A program made the position numbers and the translations under genes. A stretch of 64,000 bases of DNA from assembly GCF_037975245.1 (NCBI RefSeq), contig NC_092580.1, positions 5,244,501-5,308,500 on the forward strand, given 5' to 3'. The DNA is from Apostichopus japonicus (taxonomy: Eukaryota > Echinodermata > Holothuroidea > Aspidochirotida > Stichopodidae). The notes under the pieces were generated by a model. That model ran no database searches, was not told the origin of the DNA, and saw only the letters and a list, made by a program, of their open reading frames with translations. Shown one piece after another: positions 1 to 12,700 of this stretch (positions within the stretch are counted from its first letter, which is position 1; each line of letters opens with the position of its first letter).

Positions 1-3000
1 ATGCGAAAAATGTGTGTGGCGTGTGCATCATAATTGTAAGAATGCACAGCAATGTTCTTGTTTTTGTAATGATGAAAACAAAGGAGTAAGAGAAATTATA
101 AGACGTAATTTGTGGTTTCTTCTTAGGTTGGCCTTCTAAGGGATGTCCTTTAAATACAGACATAAAATATAGGACGTAAAGTTAAAATTTGATCAGCCTT
201 TCCAAACGAAGGAATAAGTTTACTTTTTCTAATTTGATTGCTGTGAAATGTTAAAATTATTAATGACGTTTGTTAGGTTAAGTTTGATTGCCTAACGGCA
301 GAGTTGAAACAGACAAGTGTTTAGAATCCTACAAAGAAAGTAAAGCAGAAGACAACTCACCGAAGATATTGTTTTAAACACAAGATACACAGAAGATCTA
401 ATACAGAATCTCGTGTGTTGTTGTTTCGAAAACCAGACTCGTTTAGCTTTCTGCAATAGTGTAAGTTGACAATAATACATCTAATACAAAAGAATCTCTT
501 AGTTTGTAGCGCTTAAAAAGGGTTCTCAGCTATTTATTCTCTAAACTTAATGAATTTCGTATATTCGTCAAAATGTACAGCGATACCGTAACAGCGTAAC
601 CGACACTATAGTCTTTGTGGCGTATGTTGACTATGGAACGCTGAAAGAGCACGTTTCTGTTGTGACTTTTCGAAACTTGATCATTTAAGCTTGCAGACAA
701 TGCTGGTAACATTTGGTACATTCTAAGTCATATTCAACTCTAATGTGAATGTAGCTTGACGTATGGTATGTTTTACACATTTACGGTGTAGGATATGGAG
801 TGAATGTCTAGGCCATCAGCGTCATTGCAGTCAAATTTAAAATGCGCAGCTTTGTTTTTGAATGTGCTTAACTGATAACGACTATACATGTTACCACGTT
901 ATGGAAACTATACGCAAACTATACAGGGGGGAAATGGATCAGAAATTGTATCTACAGTTCTCGGAGCTTGCCGACCGAGATCGACTCGAAATTATATATT
1001 TATTAACATTCAGTCCATAGTGCAAACTAGCTTCCAACCACTCCTGAGCAACGATTCTGAACTTGGGTGGGAGTCTCCGGATCTAATAGGCCGTTATCCA
1101 GCCCTCGTGGAAGATCCTGGGCCTAAAATTTGCGAACAGCTGCCTTAGATTTCTATGCCTACTGATTCAGAGCGGAGCGATTCAGAGAGATAAAAGGATT
1201 TGGTGGGGGGGGGGGGGAGGGGTGGGAGGGGATATTTGCGGTTTTGAGCGGCTGTATAGTCTTTGTCCATTCCTCTATAATGTTCATCGCAGTGTTTCAT
1301 GAATATTTCTTCAGTAGCTCAGCTACCGTTTTTACTTTCTAAGCGTATCTGTCTTTCTGTGGACCCCGATGAGTCCCTGTAACTTATTAAAAGTGTTATG
1401 CTTGGTTTTCTCTCATTTTGTTTCGATCAAAGGGAATAACTTCAAATTAATCGAAGATTTGATTTCAATTGTTTGGTCAGTTTGGAATCTACATATAGAA
1501 ACAACGAGTATCTAAATTTCGTTTTCTTGCTCATATGAAGCTTTCTGTGAAATTTGCAAAATCGGTTCGAATTATCCATTAAATAAAGGACAGTCACTGA
1601 ACGCAGTATTCAGTTAAAAAGGTGTGGGGTGTGCTTAGCATGTATGTACCGTATAACATACCGTGGCTAAACGTACTTAGGGAGAAGGGTGGGCAGCAGG
1701 TAGCGACGATGTAAATATATTTGACGAGTAAACCTTATGGATAGGGCATAGGGGTCAGTTTTGATGATGGGGCAGGGAGGGGAGGTGAGGAAGATGACAA
1801 CATTAAGATATAACGTTATAAGGCTGAAGTGGGTACGACCGTCCAATTAATTATTGGCCCGATAATAATATCCGTGTGGTTGTGGCGGTGGTGGTATTTG
1901 TGGGGATAGAATCAGTTGTCTCGAACCGCCATGTCCTATGCCCGTGTAGACCTAGTTTGTGCACATTACTGTAGTGTTAATGAAAGCAGTGGAAGCATTG
2001 CTCATATAAGTCCAATCTACAATGAATTGCAACTGGAGAGTAAGAAGGGGGTTATTTATTTATTTCCTGGTTCAGCAAATGGTATAGGTAAGCTGCATTC
2101 ATATAGAGACTCGAAAATTAGTACTGTAATATGCTTGTAATGATAAAAACATATAGCTTTGAACATAGATATTGCTGTTGAAATTTAAAAGTTGTAAATG
2201 GGACTTTTTTTCAGAAAGTTAAAGTAATAAGTTCTTTCAATAAACAAAGAAAATTTATCATGATTTATTTTTTGTTGTATTTCTGAAAATTGGCAAATGA
2301 CAACTCGCGCAACAAGCGCTTCAATCATGACCACAACATCATAACTTCTATATTACGTAATCGTGTTTAATGTGTATATCTTATGAAAGAATAACATCAT
2401 ATACTGACACATACATATTAGTCATGCGAAGCCATTTGTTAGCCATGATATAGCATGAAGAACATTCGATGAATTCATTTCTGTTTAGACATTCGTTCGT
2501 CATGCCTGCTAAAGTTCGGACATAACACAGACGTTGCACTTCATATATTAACGGAGATTTCTCGCGTGGTCCGCACCTGAACCCCTACTACGCCCCATCT
2601 CCCCAAAGGCGCCGAGAGCCAGTTCGGGTCCCGGGACATTATGTCACCGATCCTACGTTTGCAAGCTTAATGTTTCCTTTTTAATTACGCTATTCTTTGT
2701 TCCATATCTTTCCTGCCCCCTAATTGAGTCACGAGTCCCCCGATACTTCCTCTAATCTGGCCTACCTACCCGCCGCCCCCCATCCCTTCGTCATCTTCCC
2801 TGCCCCTAATTGAGTCACGAGTCCCCCGATACTTCCTCTAATCTGGCCTACCTACCCCCCCCCCCCCCCCTCTCCATCCCTTCGTCAGTTATCGTCTGAC
2901 CGCCGAGCTGCTGTAGCTAGGGTGTTACGTCGTGAAGGCGATGTTGATAGCCGCAAGAATTCACGCCATTTCAGTTAGTGTGGCGCGGTGTAATTCAGTG

Positions 3001-5190
3001 TTTGGCAAAGCCGCATACCTGCTTGCGTATTACAACCAAGAACGTTATCAAAAGATGGCGCTATTGAAAAATGGATTGCCGAGTTCATTTTAGCAACAAC
3101 AATACTCCTTTCAACAACATGAAAATAATTAGATGGAAAAGTTATGAACTTTGTCATAGTTTTATTTCTACACTTTCCTATGATTCTTTACACCAGAACC
3201 ATTAGAAAACGATCGTGATTTACATGCTTAGTGATCACTTTACTCCTTAGCTAGAGTAATAATGTTTTGCAGATAATCTCCTTTGGTACTCAGAAAGACA
3301 ATTAATGGAGTCTGGTGACCATATTCACAGTTATAAATTCTAGACATTAGTCCACTTTCCCGATGACATTTATCAATGGTAGAACAACTTATTATTTGAA
3401 GCTCTTTTAGAGTAAAATCAATTTTCCTGTGACAAAAAAATATGAAAGAATTATACTTGAGACAACCAAAAAGAAAAAGGAATCTTTGATGTTTACCCTG
3501 CCCTTTAGCTGGGCCAACCATATTAAGATATTTTTCAGAGGTACATATAGTGACTCAATGTGAACATCTACGTCCAACCACAACAGCCAAAAACCGAGAG
3601 TCTCAAGATATGAGTTGGTTAAAGCGTTCATGTCCGAATGTCTGAAATGGAAGTGTTCACCAGGCAGGATAAACATGTCATGGATACTTCAAATAACTTA
3701 TGAAATATGAAAAATAATTTTCTAAGCCTTCTGCTGGTAAACTGACTGGCCTCAAATCCAACAAATTATTTATAGTCTAGCCTAATGACATTCTAGCGAT
3801 TCACACTAAAAGCACTAAATCATTTCTTGGTGCCGATCCCCTCAATATTGGATCCCAGCATACTTTTTTGGCGGATACCAGCAGATAACCAAGCCCTGTG
3901 TTTCCTGTGAATGGAATAGTACAATCAAAAAGTTTAAATAGGAGACCAGATTACTCGCCATCAATTTCATTTGCATATCAGTGAAGGCTTGGTGGCATTT
4001 GAATAGTTCTTACAGTGTGCTCTTGTGAAATAGTGATAGGGAATACAAAGATCTGCACTACTATAATACAATAGAAAAGGGAAGATAAAACAATATAAAC
4101 CCTATGAAGGTCAGAGGTCACAGATAACAAACAGTAGTACAATATTTCTTACTGTACTAAATAACAGAGATTGCCACAACACTTTTTTTCGCTATTAAAA
4201 ATGGCTGGTTGAGTTTGCAATATCCGTTTCTCTTGCCATGAAATAACACCCGAATAGAAAACATATTTGTTCATTTGTAATATTAATGTCACAACAGACC
4301 TGTGTAAGATCGATGGTTTTTTTTCAAAATAAGAATTTGTTCTAACCAGCCAACTGCCTTATAGTCCAGTTTATAGTCCAGTTGTTAAAACAGACCGATT
4401 GACTAGTTTTGTATTCTGAGAAAGTGGGAGGGGTCATATTAATATTCAAACAAGCATTACTGAATATGTAAATTAAAAGCATTTGGACAATATTTTCTGG
4501 CAATTAATAACGAACAAAACAACACAAAATACTATGTTTAACATTGTCTACTGTTTTCTCCATTAAATTTGAAGTGAAAATTATGTTGCCAGCCTTTTGC
4601 CAGGCTACTGGACAGAACTTTCTTAATGAGGCTTTGGTACTGGAAATTTAGTAACCCACAAAGCTGCACATTTTAACCTGACTTTTGCAAGTGACCTTCA
4701 GAAGTCGGCAAAATATTGACAGAAATGACTTGAGCAGGGTTTGCACATTTCCTCACAAAGCAGTTTTACATTAAAGACAAATCAATATTTGTAAGACTCA
4801 ATGAAGACTTCCCTTATCAGGGACCCACGGTGCCCTTGAATCTTGAATTGAAATGTTATGATAAGTGAGATGAGAATGCTACCCGGGATCAGCATTCACT
4901 TTTGCTTCTAATCTCCACAGGCCACTAGTAAGAAGTGAACCAGTTGCATCTTGAATTCAATGGCCAAACTTCACCCAGTCCTTCATCATGACTGCCACAA
5001 ACTGTAGCACAAACCCATACCTTTAAAGAATACACATTTCTTAGTAACCATTCATAGCCAGCATTCTATATCATCTCCAATGACTCAAAATTGATCAACC
5101 CACTACTTTCCTTTTCCTGTGCAAGAGAGCAGAATTTACAAGCTTAAACATATTTCTTTCAGAACGAAACGTTTTTGTCCCTCTTTTCTC
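1..5190. other. No recognisable gene; possibly MANF downstream flank
   Basis: I find no exon chain, RNA gene or familiar protein motif on either strand. Open frames here are short (at most about 93 codons), look like nothing known and lack convincing splice sites. Visible low-complexity items are a G-run near 1204-1219, a C-run near 2853-2870 and the direct repeat described separately. The right end should include the 3' untranslated region of the minus-strand MANF gene. Confidence 0.5.
2711..2857. repeat. Direct repeat, two ~60-bp copies about 85 bp apart
   Basis: A segment beginning cctgcccc(c)taattgagtc and ending ggcctacctaccc occurs at about 2711-2771 and again at about 2796-2857, almost unchanged. 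Each copy is followed by a C-rich run. It reads as a local tandem duplication of a pyrimidine-rich unit. No function is apparent. Confidence 0.85.
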
Positions 5191-5196
5191 TTTATT
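5191..5196 (-). terminator. MANF: Candidate polyadenylation signal of MANF
   Basis: The minus strand reads AATAAA here, about 210 nt beyond the MANF stop codon at 5405-5407. It is the nearest canonical hexamer downstream of the stop that I noticed. The actual cleavage site cannot be seen. Confidence 0.45.
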
Positions 5197-5404
5197 ACTT
5201 TTAATATCATGACAAAAGTGAAGACTGCATTATAAAACCATAGTCCAACGGTGCCAGGTTTGTTACTGCGTTTATAGCATCACCTGAAAATAAGTACACC
5301 TTGTCAGCACATTCTTGAGACGTTGTTACAAACACAAGTTGGGAACCAAAACCCAGGTTCCAATACCTCAAAACAAAAGACACAAAGCTAGACGAACAGT
5401 TAAA

Positions 5405-8400
5405 TTATAACTCTTTCTTTGGGGCGTGCTTCGGTCTTAATTCGTTTATTCTATCGATGAAGTCTGTCTTCTCCGAGCAGGCCCGACAAGTCTCTCCCCA
5501 GTCGTTCAGGATCTTCTTCAAGTCCTTCACTTTGAGTTTCTTCAGATCTACAGAGTCCAAGTCAATTTGCTTTTCTGAATGACGAAAGAAAAGATTAAAG
5601 AATTAGTAGACAATGTTGCATAAAAATAATGGACTCATTCCTCACTCCAACATTGAGGAGAACTGCAGAACTGCAAGAGAAACTGTCCTTCAAAGCTGCC
5701 TATTAAACATTAAGAAAAGCCTGTGCATGAAAAGATTTGATATGAGTCAACTAGCATCCATATTTTTATTGAAAATAATCATATGCAATCCCTATCACAT
5801 TGGAACATCATACCAAAGAAAATGAAATGCCAAATCCTACATAACAAGCAGGGTGGGAATTTTACGGTACGCCGGTACGCTAGCATACTGGAATGAAAAT
5901 ATGGCTTACCAAAATAAGAAAATCAAATGGGCCTAGTACTACACACCCTTGTAATGAGCGTACCAAAATTCTGACCGTAAGTGACTGCATCGGACTGTAG
6001 TAGGCTTATCTGCAATCTGCTTCTAAGTTACGGAGGATTAATTTGTCGCGCAGCTAGCAAAAAGCACCAACGAACAGGCCGCACACAGCTGGCTGCTAGC
6101 TCAGCGATCGTGCCTGGACCGCCACATACCTACGACTAACTGTGTATGCATCGCAATTTATTCCAACTTCACACATGAACTACGCAATTGCCGACGGCAA
6201 TTGCGTAGTTCATACTGTACATGTGCTCAGAATTTTCCCAGGTATCCTGCCAAACAACTGTGCCCTCATCCCCTGTCTAACACCTGTTTGTTAACATTTT
6301 TGGCACGTTTCCAAGAAACGTTTCATGGAGTATTTCCCATGATACACGAGGCACAGTTGATACACGCAGCACAAGATATCAAGCTATGGCCATCTTTATG
6401 AAAGTAAACTAATGCTTAAAATTATTTCTATGTTCTTGTAGGAAACGTCAAGTTCGAAAAATACAATTAGTTGTGCTTCTGTAGTTACGTGAGATCCGTA
6501 ACAGACGAGGTGGTTAGGCTATTTGCTATACACTTAACTATGGTAGGACATTATTTTTTCCGTATTTTTGGAAATTCTAGAAAATACTTTCTTTCCCCCC
6601 GCTTAGCACCAGATGTGGTCTTACGGTTTATTCATAAATGGGTGTACTAGAGCCTTGTTTACATGACATTAGTTGCATGTAGCACGATATGCCAGTTTTG
6701 CGTGAACTTTTCGAAAGTGTTTTGCTGGATCTTTCGTAAAATTTGAAAGGACCGAACTTACTTTTCGTACACAATTGGTAATTTCTCTACTGATTTTCAG
6801 AGATTTTTTTACGATCTCCAGTCGATACATTTCCTTTGATCATGTATTTGAATAACTAATACCAAGTCGAGTATTTGACCCGGTATTGTCTGGTCGGAGA
6901 GTTCAACGTGATGGACAGGGATTGTAATTATTTCGATCGAACATGCATTGACTGGATTATCTGCGCCGCCGCTGTCGGCTCGATATAAAGTACACTTGTG
7001 CCGCGAATCAGGAAGTTTTCACAAAAGGATAACAGCGTTCAGGTCATTGTGCTGTGCTTACCGATTCATGAATTGTGCTTACCAACTGAGAAATCTTGGC
7101 TCATGTTGGTAAGCACATTTCATCAAAAAATGAAAAAATGCTTACCAACTTTTTTTGCCAAATTCCCACCCTGATAACAAGTCCAGTTTGTAACATGCTA
7201 CCCCTCTGTACTTTGTTACAACAGCTTTTATAGCTGACTTAGCTGGCAAGTTTTTCAAAATTTAAAATCAGTGCTAATGATTAACACTAGTATGAGGAAG
7301 GGTCTTGCATAACGAACTGACTCAAATAATTATTTCTCAGCTCTAATTTTCAATTCATGCAGATACAGTATCTCTAGGATTATCCTAGAGTGATAAGTTC
7401 CAATTCAGAGAAAGTACCCTGTAATATGAGAAAAATTGCCTGATATTTCGTAACCAATTTAGAAGCAGCTGCTCTACTCTTAATAAACCGGGAGGTCGTT
7501 GTATTCCTGTTTGCTTACATTTAATAGTATCGTGCCAGTTTGGACGTCTAGAAGAAGTCTCACTGTAAAGTACACTCACCATACTTAAGTTCACAAATCT
7601 GAGAATCCTTTTTCTGCAGCTTTTCGCACACTTTATCTGCTGGAGTGAAGTAGATTAGTGGCTTAGCGACATCTCCTAGAGTACCGGTAGCTGCATCTGC
7701 TGTTCCACCGATATAGTAACACTGAATGGGAGACAAAAGAATAGTAAGCCACAAACTTTAATTGAGTAACAGCAGAAGGTGTCAAAAACATATTGAAAAA
7801 ATTAATACAAACATGGCTTGAATGACAACTTAGTACAGTAACAAGCTAAAGAAATATTCAGGGAGCCTTACACTATCAAATGTGTAGCTAGTCCAAGATC
7901 AAGTTTGAAAAGGTTCATTCAGTTCAAAATACATTGATGTTCATCGATTATAAGTATATTCCACCATGTAGGAAACAATACACAGTCACTTTCTGATGAG
8001 GTAAATACTTTGATGTGGTATATTACTTTACTTACAAATCTATTGTCTTTGCTGTTAAGGGCTGTTTTACAGAACTTTCTAATTTTCTTCTCTACATCCC
8101 CTTGACTTTTCCTGTCTTCATCTGTGAGTGTTGCAGCGATTCTGTCCACCATTGAAATACAAACTAGATTGGAACGAAAAGGAAAATTGACAGTGTGAGT
8201 CTTACATGGGAAAATTAGTAATTATTATTATTATTGTTTTAATTTCTATTGATATTAAGATGATAAACTCTGGATATATTAAGACAGCAGAGCAGTAGAG
8301 AGTCATCCGCTGCTTGGTCCTTGGTAAGTTTGATCACAAACTATGTAGGTCATTTTATTGCATTACAGGTACACTGGATCTCCCGTTTGTAGTCCTGTAA

Positions 8401-9299
8401 ATGTATCACTTTCCAGAATGATGAATATATGCAATCACTTCAAAGGCTTGCAAATGATATGATAAAATCATAAAACATGACTTGAAATCTTCTGTATTTG
8501 ACTATAACTATTGTCAGCTACTGTACATTAAGTTGTAACATGTACATCTCTTAGTCAGCAGCAGTATCCTATTGTATGTGAATATGAAATGTCACTGAAT
8601 GATAAATGAGTTGATCATTTCATGAGGCAAAGTTTGGAATCAGTTGAAGGGTTACTGTTATAGAAAGACTACATATCTCAGTGAAGCATAGAGAAACAAA
8701 ATGAAAATAATGCTGATAACATTAGCTGAGATGAGAAACAAAAATACAAAATGACATATAAATATTTCAACCAGTATTTACTGTCGAGAATAAGTCATGG
8801 ATTTCCCTGGCTTCTTGTTGTACTCAAATTTCAAAAGATCATTAAATTTTATTTCAAGGTGATGTTGAGTCATTAGATGTAGCCTATCAATGATATTCCT
8901 GACTCAGTTGAGCTAGTACTGTAGTATCTCTGACTCAATTCATGACTGCTACAACATAAGTTGTGATCACATATCAATAGGCCAGATGTCAAATTCAATT
9001 ATTCCCTACAATTAATACAAAAATTGTAGGGCTAACTTTGGTCACTGCTGTATGAAAGTAACTATAGTTAGACCACCGCTATCACGAAGTGTGTGATGGT
9101 TTCGATCATAAAGCTTATATTTTTGATTGGTTACAATATTCAGGCCAAGTTACTAAGGCCTACAATCCTTCAAGTTCAAGTCTGTGTTTCAAAGAATCAG
9201 CTACTTACCATCGCATTCTCCTTCCTTTATTTTGGCATCGACTACTGCCAAGAGACAGAAGACACAAACGAGTAAAGCTGAAGGTAGCCAAACATCCAT
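5405..9299 (-). CDS. MANF: MANF/CDNF-family secreted ER protein, complete, 4 coding exons
   Basis: Coding exons on the minus strand are 9209-9299, 8036-8163, 7580-7721 and 5405-5574. They total 531 bp, or 176 aa plus stop, and every junction is GT-AG and in phase. Residues 1-22 form a hydrophobic signal peptide ending VVDA. The mature part has the eight cysteines of the family (29, 32, 62, 74, 105, 116, 150, 153), spaced within one residue of human MANF, and the familiar CYYIGG segment at 74-79. The C-terminal SAP-like domain follows with a C-R-A-C redox-type motif at 150-153. The protein ends KKEL, a KDEL-like ER retention signal. The family resides in the ER lumen, is induced by ER stress, interacts with BiP and can be secreted as a cytoprotective factor. 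The start is the ATG directly before the signal peptide. The gene is probably co-orthologous to vertebrate MANF and CDNF. Intron 3 contains a hAT-like insertion. Confidence 0.95.
5849..7173. mobile_element. Non-autonomous hAT-like element in MANF intron 3
   Basis: The element starts cagggtgggaattt and ends with its exact inverted copy aaattcccaccctg (14-bp terminal inverted repeats). It is bounded by identical 8-bp target duplications, ATAACAAG, at 5841-5848 and 7174-7181. Both features are hallmarks of hAT transposons. Near the right end the short motif GCTTACC recurs in both orientations, as hAT subterminal repeats often do. No transposase frame is present. It contains a 39-bp palindrome and a ~610-bp segment shared, inverted, with the element at 39687-41443. 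Confidence 0.9.
6175..6213. repeat. Perfect 39-bp palindrome (19-bp arms, 1-nt centre)
   Basis: The left arm ATGAACTACGCAATTGCCG at 6175-6193 is followed by one A and then the exact inverse complement at 6195-6213. It lies inside the hAT-like element and directly abuts the segment shared with the element near 40.3-41 kb, so it may mark a rearrangement junction. As single-stranded DNA or RNA it would form an extremely tight hairpin. Confidence 0.95.
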
Positions 9300-9774
9300 G
9301 ATTACAACAAACGCGAATAGTAGTACTATGATTAGAAAAAGGAGGAAATGTATCTAGGCTAGTGTCAGTTCCACGAAATCGTAGCAACGGTTCAAAGAAA
9401 GCCGACGGATGCGGTGAATGTATCGATAGTTCTTGATCGAGGGAAAATGAAAAGCGAACTTTGACAAAATAGTGCTAAATCTGTCAAACTAAGATTTAAG
9501 TTGGATGGTCTGTTGATGCCAGGATTTATTTCTCTCGAAACGTTCAACACTGCCTTGGTCTAATGCTTGTAACGCTATATTTAAATGAGTGTTCGTGATT
9601 CACACGTGAATTTACACTACTAGCTTGACAGACTATAGAAGTTTGTATGTTTACGTGTCTCTTTCGTCGTTCGAGTTGGCGTAATTTGATTGGCGGATAC
9701 CCGGCATGACGAAGAGCCGAAAGAAAGTTACGCAAGAACCAAAGAAGACCAAAAGTGAGGGCACACTTTTCAAA
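9300..9774. promoter_or_regulatory. Divergent intergenic promoter region of MANF and HSPA14
   Basis: Only 475 bp separate the start codons of the minus-strand MANF gene and the plus-strand HSPA14 gene, so both 5' untranslated regions and promoters must lie here unless there are upstream non-coding exons. No TATA box is obvious at either end. Visible candidate elements are an inverted CCAAT box at 9687-9696 and a CACGTG E-box at 9603-9608. Head-to-head spacing this short is typical of bidirectional promoters. Confidence 0.65.
9687..9696 (-). promoter_or_regulatory. Inverted CCAAT box (NF-Y type)
   Basis: The plus strand reads tgattggcgg, so the minus strand reads CCGCCAATCA, a good NF-Y consensus, 79 bp upstream of the HSPA14 ATG. 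On the minus strand, CCAAT is followed by nine bases and then CCAAC. This resembles the ER-stress element CCAAT-N9-CCACG but with two mismatches in the ATF6 half, so ER-stress control of MANF through it is only a suggestion. Confidence 0.4.
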
Positions 9775-12700
9775 ATGGCAGCCTCCATTGGAATTCATGT
9801 TGGTGGGACTTCCTCATGTTTGGCGTTGGAAAAGGTATTAGCCGCATTCTTAACTTAATACATAAATGTCTCGTAATGTTTTGCAGTTTGAATCGAACAA
9901 ATTTTCTAAAACAATAGTAGACATGTCTGATGCATTACGAATGTTAGGCCTTGCCATAACGTTAGGCCTATTGTATAATGCCTATAGTAACACCTATTCC
10001 TAAGTTCTTCACGTTAGGTTAGCCCAACCTGGCCCAACCATGGCAATATTAATTTAATACTGCCTAATAGTAACATACTGACATTAATGTAACTATTTTA
10101 CTGTTGTTGGAAGTGTTACAAGGCTTGGCTATATTATTATCAATTTGTGAGAACTAGCCTAGTTACAACTTTGTTATACTTAAGTTACAGGAGTGTATCA
10201 GGCTGGTGTTTCTACTAGTAATTAGGCCTATAGAATACCCCACCACGCGAAAACACCACATCAAATCGAGAAGATTCCCCTGGAGTGGCTACACAGGCTC
10301 CATTGAGAAGAAGTCTTTTATTACGCGGAGTTAATGTTAAGCCTAAAGCATTCCCCATGGCATGAGTGGCTTCCCAGGCTCAGTCGGATTCTCCATCAAA
10401 AACCCTTGCAGTGTTATGATACGACCCATCGTTGACCTGGGCAATCGTTTTCATTTCTGATGAATATTTAAAATTTAATCATAATCTTATCTTATTCATT
10501 CTCAGGATGGGAAGATTGATGTTGTGGCAAATGATCTTGGAGACAGAACAACACCAGCGGTGGTTTCATTTTCTGATCGTGAGAAGGTAAGACAAAAAAT
10601 AACATGGCCTGGTGAAAAGTTTGATCAATTTTGAGCAAAATTACATAACAGCTCAATTATCAATTGTTATCAACTTATGTCATGGCAGATGCAAACAGAC
10701 AATGTTGGCAACTTGGCACCTGAATTTTGGTCATACAGGTTGAGAATGAACTCAGTTATATATGACTTATATGATAAATTAACTTAAAATATTATGGTTT
10801 TTTTTTCCTTCATGTAAGCGAGAGAGGATCTGACATTCATTTTCCCTCACTGTGTACTTTAAATATCCAGAATTTTCAAGTACTTGCATATACCAATTTT
10901 GTCTTTTGAAAGGGATCTCATTGTTTCTCAAGAGTTTCCAAGCTTTGTTTTATAGTTTAGGAAAAAGGTATCTCTTGCAGATTCATTGAAGGTATGGATG
11001 TGGACTACTTTTTAATGACCTCTTCGAATGTGCTCTTTGACTTTGTTTTCTAGATCGTTGGACTCGCTGCCAAGCAGGGTCAGTTTCGTAATCCTTCCAA
11101 GACCATAACCGGAGCTACAAACCTGCTGGGTAAAAAGTATGTCGCCTTCTTCAAAGGGATGCCTAACAGTTGCTCCCTTGGTTCCATTATTTTTCCTCCC
11201 AACACCACACAATTCAATCAACACAATTCATATATTGTCACGTTTATATTGTATTAGCTTTCCAGCAGGTCTCTTGTATTTCAATGAGTTCTGATACTGT
11301 ACTGCTGGTCAAACATATGAACAATATTGAGCTACTGTACTAGCAAGATTCCAAAACTAATGTTATGCAGTTATGTGTTGTGATTTAGAGAACATGATGG
11401 CCACAGTCAAGGAGTCAATATCAGACCTATGTTTCTCACATCCATACATACAGTAAGTATTAAGCTTCGATAGTCCTGTAGGTCTATGAAAAGAATCCTG
11501 TTCCTTACATAACTATGAGGAAGTTTTGTGTCAATTAGTAGTGAAGTCCTTTTTCCTTGAATTTTATTCTAGATGGATTTTCACTCACGCAACTGTTAAA
11601 AATCTACTTTAGACATTAATTAGACAGTTGATGTGTGTTTCTTTCCCCATTTTGGTATTTAAGATTTAATGCTTCTCATCTTTCCCCTCCTGCAATAGAT
11701 TCTCTGATCCATCCATTGAAGAAGAGAAGAACAGGAGTCAAGTAGCCATTGTGGAGAAAAATGGTGCTCCCGTCTACCAAATAGAGTGCAACGAGAGATC
11801 CCAGTTAGTCACGCCAGAGGAAGTTATATCAATGATTATGTCAAAACTCAAAGGTACATGAAAAAAATACTGTTTTCATTGAAATGTTTATTAAAACTAT
11901 AAATATTAGATAAACTTTGTAAATGTTTTAAACGGTGCATAAAGGTATCCTTCAGATTAAATTGATTGGTTCTAGGCTAGCATATAAGTTAAAATATTCA
12001 TTGAATCTTTAAGGCAATGAAAAGTCTGAGACTTAAAGAGGCCATGACACGAAAAATCCAACTCATCGAGAGTAACTTCCTCTGAATCTATGAGAAAATC
12101 TATGTTCAAAACTATCCTCAACACCTTGAAAACCTCAAGGACTAATTAGTAATTAACGTTTTAATATTCGCATTCGAAAATAGATATCTGAGAATGCGAT
12201 TTCACAACAAGACAATGATGACGTCATGTTAGGAACACACGTGCAAAGCCCAGGCATGTATCGGATGCGCGACGATCATACCGTTCCAAATACAGTACAC
12301 GCACATTTACACTGATAGAACAACCACTGTATTACGCTATATCGTTAGTAATTTCAAGTTTTTTTTACAACTGTTGTAAACTATCCGAGAGAAATGCCGG
12401 TCCGTTGTGTTGTTGGGGGCTGCATAAATATCATTACACATGCAATTAGCCTTCATCCATGGCTGAAGGACGAAAAAAACACGGCGATTATAACCAAGTT
12501 AGTGCACAACACCAGCGCCGATTTCACTGGGCCTAGCCAGTATGCAGCTCCGAATGAAGCGAACACTTCACGGAAGCATACTACGATCCCTCCTTTTTGT
12601 TATGAAATAAAACAAATGGACTTTAACGGTTCGACATAAAAGAGTCATTCTTCTGTCAAGTAATCCACAAAAAACTACTCTGAAGACCAGATCGGGGAAC

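Noticed and set aside
11131-11137. Alternative donor in HSPA14 exon 3 (GGTAAA, 7 bp upstream)
   Set aside because: Joining from it to exon 4 shifts the frame and soon meets a stop. The GTATGT donor keeps the family sequence intact.
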